In this document: positions 26,405-34,068 of the stretch, one piece after another
Layout: every line of letters starts with the position of its first letter
Position numbering within the stretch: the stretch's first letter is position 1
Assembly: GCA_003221615.1 (NCBI GenBank)
Contig: QHSQ01000113.1
Coordinates: forward strand, 1-62,866
Direction: 5' to 3'
DNA: 62,866 nucleotides
Source: Candidatus Rokuibacteriota bacterium
GTDB taxonomy: Bacteria; Methylomirabilota; Methylomirabilia; Rokubacteriales; CSP1-6
Notes under the pieces: generated by a model
What the model was told of the DNA's origin: nothing
Seen by the model: the letters and a program-made list of their open reading frames with translations, nothing else
Databases searched by the model: none
Position numbers and translations under genes: made by a program

Positions 26405-27459
26405 ACCAGATCCCATGTGAGCACCGTGTCCTCCTCGATGTCCACCTTGGCGACTCGACCCACGAGCAAATCGACGAGCTTGGGTCGGATTCCGTGGCCG
26501 GGCCGTTTGATGGTCACCATCGAGCGATCGATGACCGCGCCCTGGGGGATGGCCCGCGCGGCCACGAGGCTGCGCCGCGCCTTCTGGTGCATCTCGTGCT
26601 CCTCCGGGCTGGGACCAAGCTTGAGCCCATCGCCCATGGCTGCCTCCACCTCACGGATCTGTCGCACCATCGCCGTGAGCTCGCCGGGCTCGACCGCGAA
26701 CGGATGGTCCGGCCCGGGCAGCGCGCGGCTCAACGTGAAGTGCTTCTCGATCACGCACGCCCCCAGCGCCGCCGCCGCCACCGCGACGTGGATGCCGAGG
26801 CTGTGATCTGAGAGCCCCGTCGGTACGGCGAACGCGTAGCGTAGCGTCGCCATGGCGCGCAGATTCATTCGAGCGGGCGGCGCCGGATACAGCGAGGCGC
26901 ACTGGAGAAGGATCACGTCTCGATTGCCTGCGGACGCGCATGCCTCGACGGCGTCGGCAATATCCTCGTAGCTCGCGAGGCCCGTCGACAGAATCATGGG
27001 CCGGCCCTTTGCCGCGGCGTAGGCGATGAGGGGAAGGTCGACGATCTCGAAGGACGCGATCTTGTACGCCGGCACGTCGAGCGCCGCCAGCTCGTCCACC
27101 GCCCGATGGTCGAAGGGGGTCGAGAGAAAGAGGATGCCCTGCTTCTTCGCGTATGCCGCCAGCTCGCCCTGCCACTCACGGGGCAGCTCGATCTCCTTGA
27201 TGAGATCCCACGTGTCCTTGGAGCTCACGCCTTCCAGGTAGGAGAACCGCGGCGTCTTCTTCGAGTAAAGGGTCTCGGCCGAGTACGTCTGGAACTTCAC
27301 CGCGTCGGCCCCGGCGTGGACCGCGACGTCGATCAGCTCCCTGGCCATGGACTGGTCACGGTTGTGATTGGCGCCGGCCTCGGCGATGACGAAGCAGGGC
27401 TCGCCGGCCCCGATCCATTGGTCGCGGACCTTGATCCGCGCGTCAGATGCTGCGCTCAT
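26401..27459 (-). CDS. pseI: Pseudaminic acid synthase
   Basis: A 352-residue NeuB-family enzyme. The TIM barrel begins with CFVIAEAGANHNRDQ, the phosphoenolpyruvate-binding motif, and continues through KFQTYSAETLYSKKTPRF; this differs from sialic acid synthases and matches PseI. GLSDHSLG and KHFTLSRALPGPDHPFA contribute substrate and metal contacts. A C-terminal SAF antifreeze-like domain (KARRSLVAARAIPQG onward) is complete. It condenses 2,4-diacetamido-trideoxy-altrose with PEP to form pseudaminic acid. The ATG at 27459 has GGGAG 8 bp upstream. Confidence 0.92.
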   Translation of the reverse strand: MSAASDARIKVRDQWIGAGEPCFVIAEAGANHNRDQSMARELIDVAVHAGADAVKFQTYSAETLYSKKTPRFSYLEGVSSKDTWDLIKEIELPREWQGELAAYAKKQGILFLSTPFDHRAVDELAALDVPAYKIASFEIVDLPLIAYAAAKGRPMILSTGLASYEDIADAVEACASAGNRDVILLQCASLYPAPPARMNLRAMATLRYAFAVPTGLSDHSLGIHVAVAAAALGACVIEKHFTLSRALPGPDHPFAVEPGELTAMVRQIREVEAAMGDGLKLGPSPEEHEMHQKARRSLVAARAIPQGAVIDRSMVTIKRPGHGIRPKLVDLLVGRVAKVDIEEDTVLTWDLV

Positions 27460-27502
27460 CGCTGACGCTCCCATCCCGTGCGCGGCCGCGCGCGCACGAC
27501 TC

Positions 27503-28480
27503 TCACCGGGCGTCCCGCCCGGCGCCGGCGGTGTTGCACACCTGGGCGATAGCTTCCGCCACGCGCTCGGCGCCGCGGCCATCGACGTGGCGTCGCCCCT
27601 CGGCGGCCATCCGCCATCGAAGCTCGCGGTCGGCCGCGACGCGTCGAACCGCGCCCCTGAGCGAGGGCTCCGCGCTCACCACGAGCCCGGCTCGGCTCAA
27701 CGCCTCGATGTTGAGTCGCTGATTGTCAGCGCAGCACAGGCCGACGGCGGGTGTCCCCGTCGCGAGGCATTCGTAGAGGGTCATGCCACCGGCCGTCACC
27801 GCGAGGTCTGCGCGCCGGATCAGCTCACGGAGCGAGCGCTGCCCACGGTGCGCGATCACGAGGCCGCCGTCGTCGGGAAGGTCGTCTGCATACAACCCGA
27901 GCGCGACATCGACTGTCGCCGAGGGCACCGCGCGCCGGACGGCCGAGACGGCCGTCGCGAGCGCCGACGCCGTGGCACTCCCGCCGAGCGTCACGAGCAC
28001 TCGTCCCACGATTTCGGCGGGAACGCGGTCAGGCGATGCGGCGAACGCCGGGTCCACCAGCGAGTATTCCGGCCCGAGCAGAAGCTTCGTGTCGGCGGCA
28101 CAGCGATAGGAAAGCCGCGCGGCGTGGAACGCGCCGTTCACCACGACATGGACCGGAACGGCGCGGTCGGCGAGGTCGTCGATCGCAATCACGCAACCAA
28201 TAGCGCGCAAGCGCGACAGGAGCTCCGGCGTTGCCCGGTACGAGTCGACGACCACGGCGTCGGGATGCCAGGCGGCCACCGGCGCGCACACGGTCATGGG
28301 CTCCTGCGTCCAGTCGAGATACACCGCGTCGTGCCCCGCCACATCCGTGGCGCCGTCGATCAGGAACCGCGCGCCGGCGCCTCGCCGACGCAGCGCCGTG
28401 GCGAGCGCCTGACAGCGCCGCAGGTGGCCGAGTCCGACCACCGGGCCCGCTTCGGTGATGTACACGACCGAGAGACTCAT
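27503..28480 (-). CDS. pseG: UDP-2,4-diacetamido-2,4,6-trideoxy-L-altropyranose hydrolase
   Basis: A 325-residue GT-B-like hydrolase. The start YITEAGPVVGLGHLRRCQAL contains the GxGHxxR loop with the catalytic-region histidine. The second half has RVLVTLGGSATAS and AVTAGGMTLYECLATGTPAVGL, the UDP-binding part shared with MurG. It removes UDP from the acetylated altrose sugar to give the substrate of PseI. The ATG at 28480 overlaps the pseC stop as ATGA. A longer frame upstream is shadow of pseC. The 43-bp gap to pseI is the largest gap in the operon. Confidence 0.92.
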   Translation of the reverse strand: MSLSVVYITEAGPVVGLGHLRRCQALATALRRRGAGARFLIDGATDVAGHDAVYLDWTQEPMTVCAPVAAWHPDAVVVDSYRATPELLSRLRAIGCVIAIDDLADRAVPVHVVVNGAFHAARLSYRCAADTKLLLGPEYSLVDPAFAASPDRVPAEIVGRVLVTLGGSATASALATAVSAVRRAVPSATVDVALGLYADDLPDDGGLVIAHRGQRSLRELIRRADLAVTAGGMTLYECLATGTPAVGLCCADNQRLNIEALSRAGLVVSAEPSLRGAVRRVAADRELRWRMAAEGRRHVDGRGAERVAEAIAQVCNTAGAGRDAR

Positions 28481-29667
28481 CGGAGGTAGTAGGCCAGCAC
28501 CTTCCGTAGCGCCACGATGACGTCGTCGATGTCGCCGTCGGTCATGGCGGGGAAGATCGGCAGCGTGAGGATCCGCTCGGCGATCGCTTCTGCCCGTGGG
28601 CAAAGGCCGCGACGAAAGCCCAGGCGCGCGTAGTAGGAGTGCCAGTAGGCCGGGACGTAGTGGAGCACCACACCAATGTTCTCGGCGCGAAGCGCCGCGA
28701 AGACCGTCTCGCGGTCCACCGAGAGCCGCTCGAGGTCGATGAGAACGGGGAAGATGTGCCACGCGTGGCGCATCCCCTCACCCGTGGCGGGAAGCGCCAG
28801 CCCGGGCAGATCCTTGAGATCGGAACGGTACCGCTCGGCGATGGCCGTCCGCCGCGCCAGGATCGCGTCGAGCCTGCCGAGTTGGGAGAGCCCGAGCGCG
28901 CACTGGAAGTCGGTGAGCCGGTAGTTGAAGCCGAGGTCGACCATGTCGGCGTAGAGCAGGCCGCGAGCCTGGCGCTCCGCCGAGCCGACGCTGAGCCCGT
29001 GGTTTCTGAAGCGCCGCAGACGTTCGGCGAGCGCCTCGTCGTTGGTGGTCACCACGCCGCCCTCGCCGGTCGTCATGTGCTTGACCGGATGCAGGCTGAA
29101 GACCGTGAGGTCGCTGAGCGAGCCGATCGGACGATCCTGATACTCGGCGCCGAGCGCGTGGGCGGCATCCTCGATGATGGTGAGGCCGCGGTCTCGCGCC
29201 TGGGCCTGAATCGCCGCGAGATCACAGGGTTGACCCGCAAAGTGGACAGGGATGATCGCCTTCGTACGTGGCGTGACCCGCGACGCGAGCAGGGCGGGGT
29301 CCAGGTTCAGGGTATCGCTGCGGATATCCCCGAATACGGGACGGCCCCCGAGGTAGAGCACCGCGTTCGAGGTGGCGACAAACGTCAAGGGCGTGGTAAT
29401 GGCCTCGTCACCGGGGCCGATCCCAGCGGCGAAGCACGCGGCGTGCAGAGCCGCGGTTCCTGAGCTGACGGCCACGGCGTAGCGGGCGGCCACCCGCTCG
29501 GCGAAGCATCGCTCGAACTCCGCGACCACGGGCCCGGTCGTGATGAAGTCGCCGCGCAGCGCCTCGACAACCGCGCGGATGTCGTCCTCCTCGATCCGCT
29601 GTCGCCCGTAGGGCAGCAGGCACGCGCGCACCGGACGACCACCATGGACGGCCAGAGCCTCACTCAC
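28477..29667 (-). CDS. pseC: UDP-4-amino-4,6-dideoxy-N-acetyl-L-altrosamine transaminase
   Basis: A 396-residue DegT-family aminotransferase in the PseC branch. The PLP lysine is in SLHPVKHMTTGEGG near residue 190, EDAAHALGA carries the PLP aspartate, and the N-terminus LPYGRQRIEEDDIRAVVEAL is PseC-like. Using glutamate as amino donor, it aminates the 4-keto sugar made by PseB. The GTG start overlaps the pseB stop by 8 bp, and its own stop overlaps pseG by 4 bp. The order pseB-pseC-pseG-pseI-pseH matches classic pseudaminic acid loci, which strengthens the assignment over other DegT roles. Confidence 0.92.
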   Translation of the reverse strand: MSEALAVHGGRPVRACLLPYGRQRIEEDDIRAVVEALRGDFITTGPVVAEFERCFAERVAARYAVAVSSGTAALHAACFAAGIGPGDEAITTPLTFVATSNAVLYLGGRPVFGDIRSDTLNLDPALLASRVTPRTKAIIPVHFAGQPCDLAAIQAQARDRGLTIIEDAAHALGAEYQDRPIGSLSDLTVFSLHPVKHMTTGEGGVVTTNDEALAERLRRFRNHGLSVGSAERQARGLLYADMVDLGFNYRLTDFQCALGLSQLGRLDAILARRTAIAERYRSDLKDLPGLALPATGEGMRHAWHIFPVLIDLERLSVDRETVFAALRAENIGVVLHYVPAYWHSYYARLGFRRGLCPRAEAIAERILTLPIFPAMTDGDIDDVIVALRKVLAYYLR

Positions 29668-30655
29668 GAGCCAGCTCGCTCATCTGCGAGGGCGATAGCC
29701 ACCGCGAGTTGGTGTCGCTCGAGTAGCGGAATCCGGCCGTCAGCCGCTTGCCGCCGTCGGGGCTGCAGAATGTCCAGGAACGATGGATTGGCTCAAGCAC
29801 GAACATGTCCTCGAACTCGAGCACCTGCCGCCCCTCGTCTTCGGCGATGAGGATCTCGTGCAACTTCTCGCCCGGCCGCATACCGATGAACTCGACCTGA
29901 CAGCCCGGCGCAATCGCCTCCACCAGATCCAGGAGACGCATACTCGGGATCTTGGGCACGAAGATCTCGCCGCCCTGCATGGCCTCGGCGCACCGAACCG
30001 CGAACCGGACGCCCTGCTCGAGTGTGATCCAAAACCGCGTCATCCCCGGGTCAGTCACGGTCACCCGTCCGGTGGCCCGCTGCCTGCTGAACAGCGGGAT
30101 CACGCTTCCTCGGCTGCCGATGACGTTGCCGTAACGCACGACGCTGAACGTCGTGCCGCGCCCCCAGCCGTACACGTTGCCCTGGACGAGCAACTTCTCG
30201 GCGCAAAGCTTCGTCGCTCCATAGAGGTTCACCGGCTGCGCCGCCTTGTCGGTGCTGATCCCGACGACTCGCTTGACGCCCTGATCGATGGCCGCGTCGA
30301 TGACGTTCTTGGCGCCCATCACGTTGGTCTGGATCGCCTCGAACGGGTTGTACTCGCACGCGGTGATCTGCTTGAGGGCGGCGGCGTGGAACACGATGTC
30401 CACGCCGTGCATCGCCATCTCGAGCCGGGCGCGATCGCGGACGTCGCCGATGAAGTAGCGGACCGACGGGTGATCGAACCGCGCCATCATCTCGGACTGT
30501 TTCAACTCATCACGGCTGAAAACGACGAGCCGACGCGGATGGTATTCCGTCAGCATGATCTCGACGAGCTTGTTGCCGAAGGAGCCGGTGCCGCCGGTGA
30601 TCATCACCCCCGCGTCCGACCACCGGAGCGGCTCCTGAGGCGTCGGCGTGTTCAC
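29660..30655 (-). CDS. pseB: UDP-N-acetylglucosamine 4,6-dehydratase (inverting)
   Basis: A 331-residue extended SDR. The NADP motif ITGGTGSFGNKLVEIML is at the N-terminus, and STDKAAQPVNLYGATKL holds the catalytic Asp-Lys and YxxxK residues characteristic of inverting 4,6-dehydratases such as PseB/FlaA1. It starts the pseudaminic acid pathway from UDP-GlcNAc. The GTG at 30655 is chosen because GGAG lies 7 bp upstream. A TTG at 30691 would add 12 residues and overlap the ABC transporter gene. Confidence 0.93.
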   Translation of the reverse strand: MNTPTPQEPLRWSDAGVMITGGTGSFGNKLVEIMLTEYHPRRLVVFSRDELKQSEMMARFDHPSVRYFIGDVRDRARLEMAMHGVDIVFHAAALKQITACEYNPFEAIQTNVMGAKNVIDAAIDQGVKRVVGISTDKAAQPVNLYGATKLCAEKLLVQGNVYGWGRGTTFSVVRYGNVIGSRGSVIPLFSRQRATGRVTVTDPGMTRFWITLEQGVRFAVRCAEAMQGGEIFVPKIPSMRLLDLVEAIAPGCQVEFIGMRPGEKLHEILIAEDEGRQVLEFEDMFVLEPIHRSWTFCSPDGGKRLTAGFRYSSDTNSRWLSPSQMSELARE

Positions 30656-30677
30656 CGGAGTTCTCCGCGGACGGCCA

Positions 30678-32549
30678 TCAGAGATTTCCAAGGGCCTCGA
30701 CCTCGGCGAACTGTAGCCGGTAGAGCCGGCTGTAGGTCTCGTTCGTGGCGAGAAGCTCGGCGTGCCGGCCGATCGCTTCGACCACGCCGCGGTTGATGAC
30801 GACGATCTTGTCGGCGTTGAGCACCGTCGAGAGCCGGTGCGCGATCACGATCGATGTCGTGCCCTGGATCACGCGCTCGATCGCCTGCTGCACCAGGCGC
30901 TCCGACTCGCTGTCCAGGGAACTCGTCGCCTCGTCGAGTATGAGCACCTGCGGCCGCCCCAGGATGGCGCGCGCGATCGCCACGCGCTGGCGCTGCCCGC
31001 CCGACAGGCGGGCGCCACGATCGCCGACCATCGTGTCGTACCCGTCTGGAAAGTCCATGATCTGGTCGTGGACGTTGGCGATCTTGGCCGCCCTGACGAT
31101 GTCCGCGTCGGTCACGCCGTTGCGGCCATAGGCGATATTCTCCCGGATCGAGGCATTGAAGAGCAGCGCTTCCTGGGACACGACGCCGAACAGACCGCGG
31201 TAGGGCGCCCCCTGCAGCATCTTGAGGTCCTGACCGTCGATGCTGACCTTCCCGGCCACCGGGTCGTACAGCCGGAGGATCAGGTCGGCGACGGTCGACT
31301 TGCCGCTGCCGCTCGGTCCCACCAGCGCGACGACCTCACCACGGAGGATCTCGAAGCTCACGCCGGTGAGCACCCGCTCGCCGCCATAGTCGAAGGTGAC
31401 GTCGCTCAGGACGAGCCGATCGCGGAATTCGCTGATCGACCTCGATCCGTCCTTCACCAGCGGCTCGAGCCGGAGCAGATCGGTGATCCGGCTCGACGCG
31501 GCCAGCGTGGCCTGCAATGACGTATAGGCCCCGCTGAGCAGGCTGAGCTGCGCCAACGCGGAGCGACCCACGTAGAGAAAAAGAAAGAACGCCGGGACCG
31601 CGAGGTTACCTCTGAGCAGCTCATACGCGGCCAGGGCAATGAGCGTCGCCTCCCCGAGGTAGCTGATCGTCAAACGCACCGGGTCTTCGAGGTGCTTGTA
31701 CAGCGCGAATCTAAGGTTGATTCCCACCACGGAATGGACGGCGTGTCGGAGGCGGCTGAGCTCGAATGCCTCGGCGCCGAACGACTTGACCACGCGGATC
31801 GAGAGGATCGACTCCTGGAACCGGGCGGCCAGGTCGGCAAGCGCCGAAAACTGGCCGGTGGCGAGTCTCCGGATCGGACCCCGCACCAGGCGGCTGACAC
31901 CGTAGTGCATGATCGCCGGAGCGAAGGCGGCGAGGACGAGCACTGGGCTGGTCCCCACGAGCAAGTACCCGTAGAACGCCAGCAGCAGCGGGGCCGTCAG
32001 CACGGTGCAGACGATGGTCTCGAGTCCGATCGTGGCGGCGTTCGTATCGTTCCCCAGCCGGGAAACCAGCTCGCCCGTCCGCTGGCGACTGAAGAAGCCC
32101 ATTGAGAGCCCGAGTAGGTGGCGAAGCAGGTCGCACTGGAGCGCCGCGTTCGCGCGGACGCGAACCCAGAGCGCGAGGAGGTAGGCGCCAAAGTCGATCC
32201 AGCCCTTCAGGAAACCGGCCGCGACGTACACACCGCACAAGACGACGATCATGCGGAAGCGGTCGCCGACCGCCTGGACCCCGACCCACTGGAAGAACGC
32301 CGCGCCGAGATTGTGAAGCGACAGCGCACCGCCCGCCCCCGGAGCGGTGTCGAGCGCTCCGGCCCCCGCCTTCCCGAGCGCCAGATCCAGGATTGCGGCC
32401 ATGAGGACGGGAAAGAGCGCGGCAAACGCGGCGGCAAGATAGCTCGTGATGAGCAGCAGGCTGACGGCCCACCAGTACGGCGCAGTGTAGTTGCGCAGAA
32501 GCCAAACGAACTGCCTCAAGTCACTGGCCGGCTTCAGGCTAGCCCCCAT
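30678..32549 (-). CDS. ABC exporter/flippase (MsbA/PglK-like half-transporter)
   Basis: A 623-residue fused membrane-ATPase half-transporter. Six transmembrane helices occupy about residues 20-330; the nucleotide-binding domain follows with Walker A GPSGSGKS, signature LSGGQRQR and Walker B VLILDEATSSLD. Homodimers of this type flip lipid A or lipid-linked oligosaccharides. With no Wzx flippase visible in the operon, it probably moves the lipid-linked glycan across the inner membrane, as PglK does. It overlaps the regulator gene by 11 bp and leads the structural genes. Confidence 0.9.
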   Translation of the reverse strand: MGASLKPASDLRQFVWLLRNYTAPYWWAVSLLLITSYLAAAFAALFPVLMAAILDLALGKAGAGALDTAPGAGGALSLHNLGAAFFQWVGVQAVGDRFRMIVVLCGVYVAAGFLKGWIDFGAYLLALWVRVRANAALQCDLLRHLLGLSMGFFSRQRTGELVSRLGNDTNAATIGLETIVCTVLTAPLLLAFYGYLLVGTSPVLVLAAFAPAIMHYGVSRLVRGPIRRLATGQFSALADLAARFQESILSIRVVKSFGAEAFELSRLRHAVHSVVGINLRFALYKHLEDPVRLTISYLGEATLIALAAYELLRGNLAVPAFFLFLYVGRSALAQLSLLSGAYTSLQATLAASSRITDLLRLEPLVKDGSRSISEFRDRLVLSDVTFDYGGERVLTGVSFEILRGEVVALVGPSGSGKSTVADLILRLYDPVAGKVSIDGQDLKMLQGAPYRGLFGVVSQEALLFNASIRENIAYGRNGVTDADIVRAAKIANVHDQIMDFPDGYDTMVGDRGARLSGGQRQRVAIARAILGRPQVLILDEATSSLDSESERLVQQAIERVIQGTTSIVIAHRLSTVLNADKIVVINRGVVEAIGRHAELLATNETYSRLYRLQFAEVEALGNL

Positions 32550-33159
32550 CCAGATCAGGGTGCGGCCGACGAAGCGTCAGGAGCTTGTGCTGCGGTATTC
32601 CGAGGTCCCTCAGCTCGGCGAGGTAGCGCTCTGGCTGGTCAAAGGTCGCGATGATGATCCCGTCCACCTGTTCGTTGAGGATCTCGCTCAGTCCCCGGAC
32701 GGTGAACCCCAGGAAATCGCCGCCGCCCTCCCGGGCAAAGATCCCAATTGGCTCGAGGTTCAGCTCTTTCAGGGTGATGTATGCGAGCTCGGCGGCCTCA
32801 CCGGTGCCGTAGAGGACGACACGCTTCGCTCCGTTACCCGGCAGGTGGCCGAGGGTCTCCCGAAGGATCTCGCGCGTGCGACGGTAGATGTTGATCGAGG
32901 CGCTCATGTAGTCGTACGTCAGCCGGCTCTTCTCCGTGAGCCCACGCGCGGTCAAGAGGTATCGCAGGCGCTTTCGCGCGGCCGGCCGGTGTGGAAACCC
33001 CGCGACTTTGATGTAGCCCTTCTTGACCAGGCGCTTCAGATAGAGGTTGGTCAGTCCAAGGGCGACGCCGAGACGGGCCGCCAACACGCGCTGGGTTGTC
33101 GAGCTCTCTTCGGCAATCGCCGTCAGAATCTCGAACTCACGTTCGACCCGACGCTCCAT
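32539..33159 (-). CDS. Winged-helix (EPS-associated MarR-type) regulator with Rossmann-like domain
   Basis: A 206-residue two-domain protein. Residues about 5-75 form a winged helix-turn-helix (TTQRVLAARLGVALGLTNLY as the helix pair), like MarR-type regulators linked to exopolysaccharide loci. Residues about 110-200 form a Rossmann-like fold beginning KRVVLYGTGEAAELAY with a GxGxxA loop, close to the nucleotide-sugar/CoA-binding domain of CapD- and PglD-type proteins. It may sense a sugar nucleotide or cofactor and control the 26-gene operon it heads. Its ATG lies 3 bp after a 17-bp palindrome. Translation may be nearly leaderless, as no ribosome site is visible. Confidence 0.78.
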   Translation of the reverse strand: MERRVEREFEILTAIAEESSTTQRVLAARLGVALGLTNLYLKRLVKKGYIKVAGFPHRPAARKRLRYLLTARGLTEKSRLTYDYMSASINIYRRTREILRETLGHLPGNGAKRVVLYGTGEAAELAYITLKELNLEPIGIFAREGGGDFLGFTVRGLSEILNEQVDGIIIATFDQPERYLAELRDLGIPQHKLLTLRRPHPDLDGG

Positions 33160-33162
33160 CGT

Positions 33163-33179
33163 TGTTCAACAAATGAACA
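33163..33179. promoter_or_regulatory. Palindromic operator candidate TGTTCA-N5-TGAACA
   Basis: A perfect 6-bp inverted repeat with a 5-bp spacer lies 3 bp upstream of the regulator's start codon and overlaps the -10 hexamer of the candidate promoter. A dimeric winged-helix protein bound there would block transcription, so autorepression is the simplest reading. Confidence 0.6.
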
Positions 33180-33204
33180 TAGGGGCTCCTCGAGCGTCAA
33201 GCAA
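33176..33204 (-). promoter_or_regulatory. Candidate sigma-70 promoter of the 26-gene glycan operon
   Basis: On the minus strand TTGCTT (33199-33204) and TATGTT (33176-33181) are spaced by 17 bp. The predicted transcript start falls about 10 nt before the ATG, giving a very short leader. No other gap large enough for a conventional promoter occurs in the following 27 kb. Confidence 0.5.
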
Positions 33205-33463
33205 AAAGTTGTCTCCGGATTCGCCGCGCGCAATGCAGGCGAGCCCGCAGATCCGTATTCGGTTCGTGAGGCTCCGATCGTTGATCGGACCAGCGGACGG
33301 TCTGTCTGTTATCGGGTTGGGGCTCTGGGAGCAACCACTCCGGAGACGCTCGTCGTCAGGGGGAGGACCGAGCGACAACCCCCACCGGATGATTGTCGCC
33401 GACGTGACACCCCGGGCACGACCACCGGCGAGCGGGACTGACGCTCGGGCGGAAGCGCGGGGG

Positions 33464-33892
33464 TTACTCGCCGATGACCTGGATGCTGATCTCGCGCTTC
33501 CGGGGGCCGTCGAGCTCGGCGAAGATGACGGACTGGAATCGACCGAGCGTCAGCTCGCCGTTGTTCACCCCGACCGCGATGTTGCGCCCGAGGAGGGCGG
33601 CCCGCAGATGCGAGTGCGCGTTGCCGCGCTCGCAGTCGGACACGCGCGGGTCGTCGTGCCGATAGCCGTCGCGCTCGGGCACGAGCCGCTCGACCAACGA
33701 CCGCAGATCGTCGATCAGCGCGCTCTGGAACTCGTTGACGAACAGCGCGCAGGTCGTGTGGAGCGTGTTGACGAGCGCGATCCCGGTGGTGACGGCGAAC
33801 TGCTGGACGGCGTCGCGCACGAGCTTGGTGATGTCCGAGATCTCGGTCTGCTCGTCCGTCGACAGCGTGAAGGACGTGTTGTAAACCTTCAT
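33464..33892 (-). CDS. yjbQ: YjbQ family protein (secondary thiamine-phosphate synthase-like)
   Basis: A 142-residue UPF0047/YjbQ protein of standard length. Conserved features are the HTTCALFVNEF motif near residue 45, the H-rich segment NAHSHLRAALLG and the ending GRFQSVIFAELDGPRKREI. The family forms trimers and has weak thiamine phosphate synthase activity in some bacteria; the physiological role is unsettled. The ATG at 33892 is supported by GGAG about 11 bp upstream, and a longer frame upstream lacks family similarity. It probably has its own promoter. Confidence 0.9.
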   Translation of the reverse strand: MKVYNTSFTLSTDEQTEISDITKLVRDAVQQFAVTTGIALVNTLHTTCALFVNEFQSALIDDLRSLVERLVPERDGYRHDDPRVSDCERGNAHSHLRAALLGRNIAVGVNNGELTLGRFQSVIFAELDGPRKREISIQVIGE

Positions 33893-33966
33893 CGTCGTGC
33901 TTTCTCCGCGGCGCACCGCTTGGATCCCGATACGTTCCCAGCCAGGCTGCGCCAGAGTCAAGCGTT

Positions 33967-33996
33967 ACGATACCGACATATTTCCGGGAATGTCAA
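33967..33996 (-). promoter_or_regulatory. Candidate sigma-70 promoter for yjbQ
   Basis: A perfect -35 hexamer TTGACA (33991-33996, minus strand) is followed after 18 bp by TATCGT (33967-33972, 4/6 match). It lies about 70 bp upstream of the yjbQ ATG, in the 176-bp gap after the permease gene. Confidence 0.5.
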
Positions 33997-34068
33997 TTTC
34001 TTTGGGCCCGAGTCGGCGAAAGTGCTCGACTTCTCGGCCCGATTTCCATCGCTTGCGACGGCGCTCGA

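Larger units (their letters stand above)
33160..33463. other. Intergenic regulatory region upstream of the glycan operon
   Basis: A 304-bp gap without a gene. Its left edge holds the palindrome and promoter described separately. Further inside are a near-perfect palindrome CCGATC-gtt-GATCGG (33274-33288) and an inverted pair CGACAA (33373-33378) / TTGTCG (33393-33398). These could be upstream control sites or the 3' region of the yjbQ transcript; function cannot be told from sequence. Confidence 0.5.

Noticed and set aside
30691..30691. TTG start for pseB at 30691
   Set aside because: It adds 12 poorly conserved residues and lacks a good ribosome site, while GTG at 30655 has GGAG 7 bp upstream.
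33160..33463. JUMPstart/ops antitermination element for the long operon
   Set aside because: I searched the gap and the first gene by eye on the minus strand and found no GGCGGTAG-like element in a leader; the predicted leader is too short to hold one.
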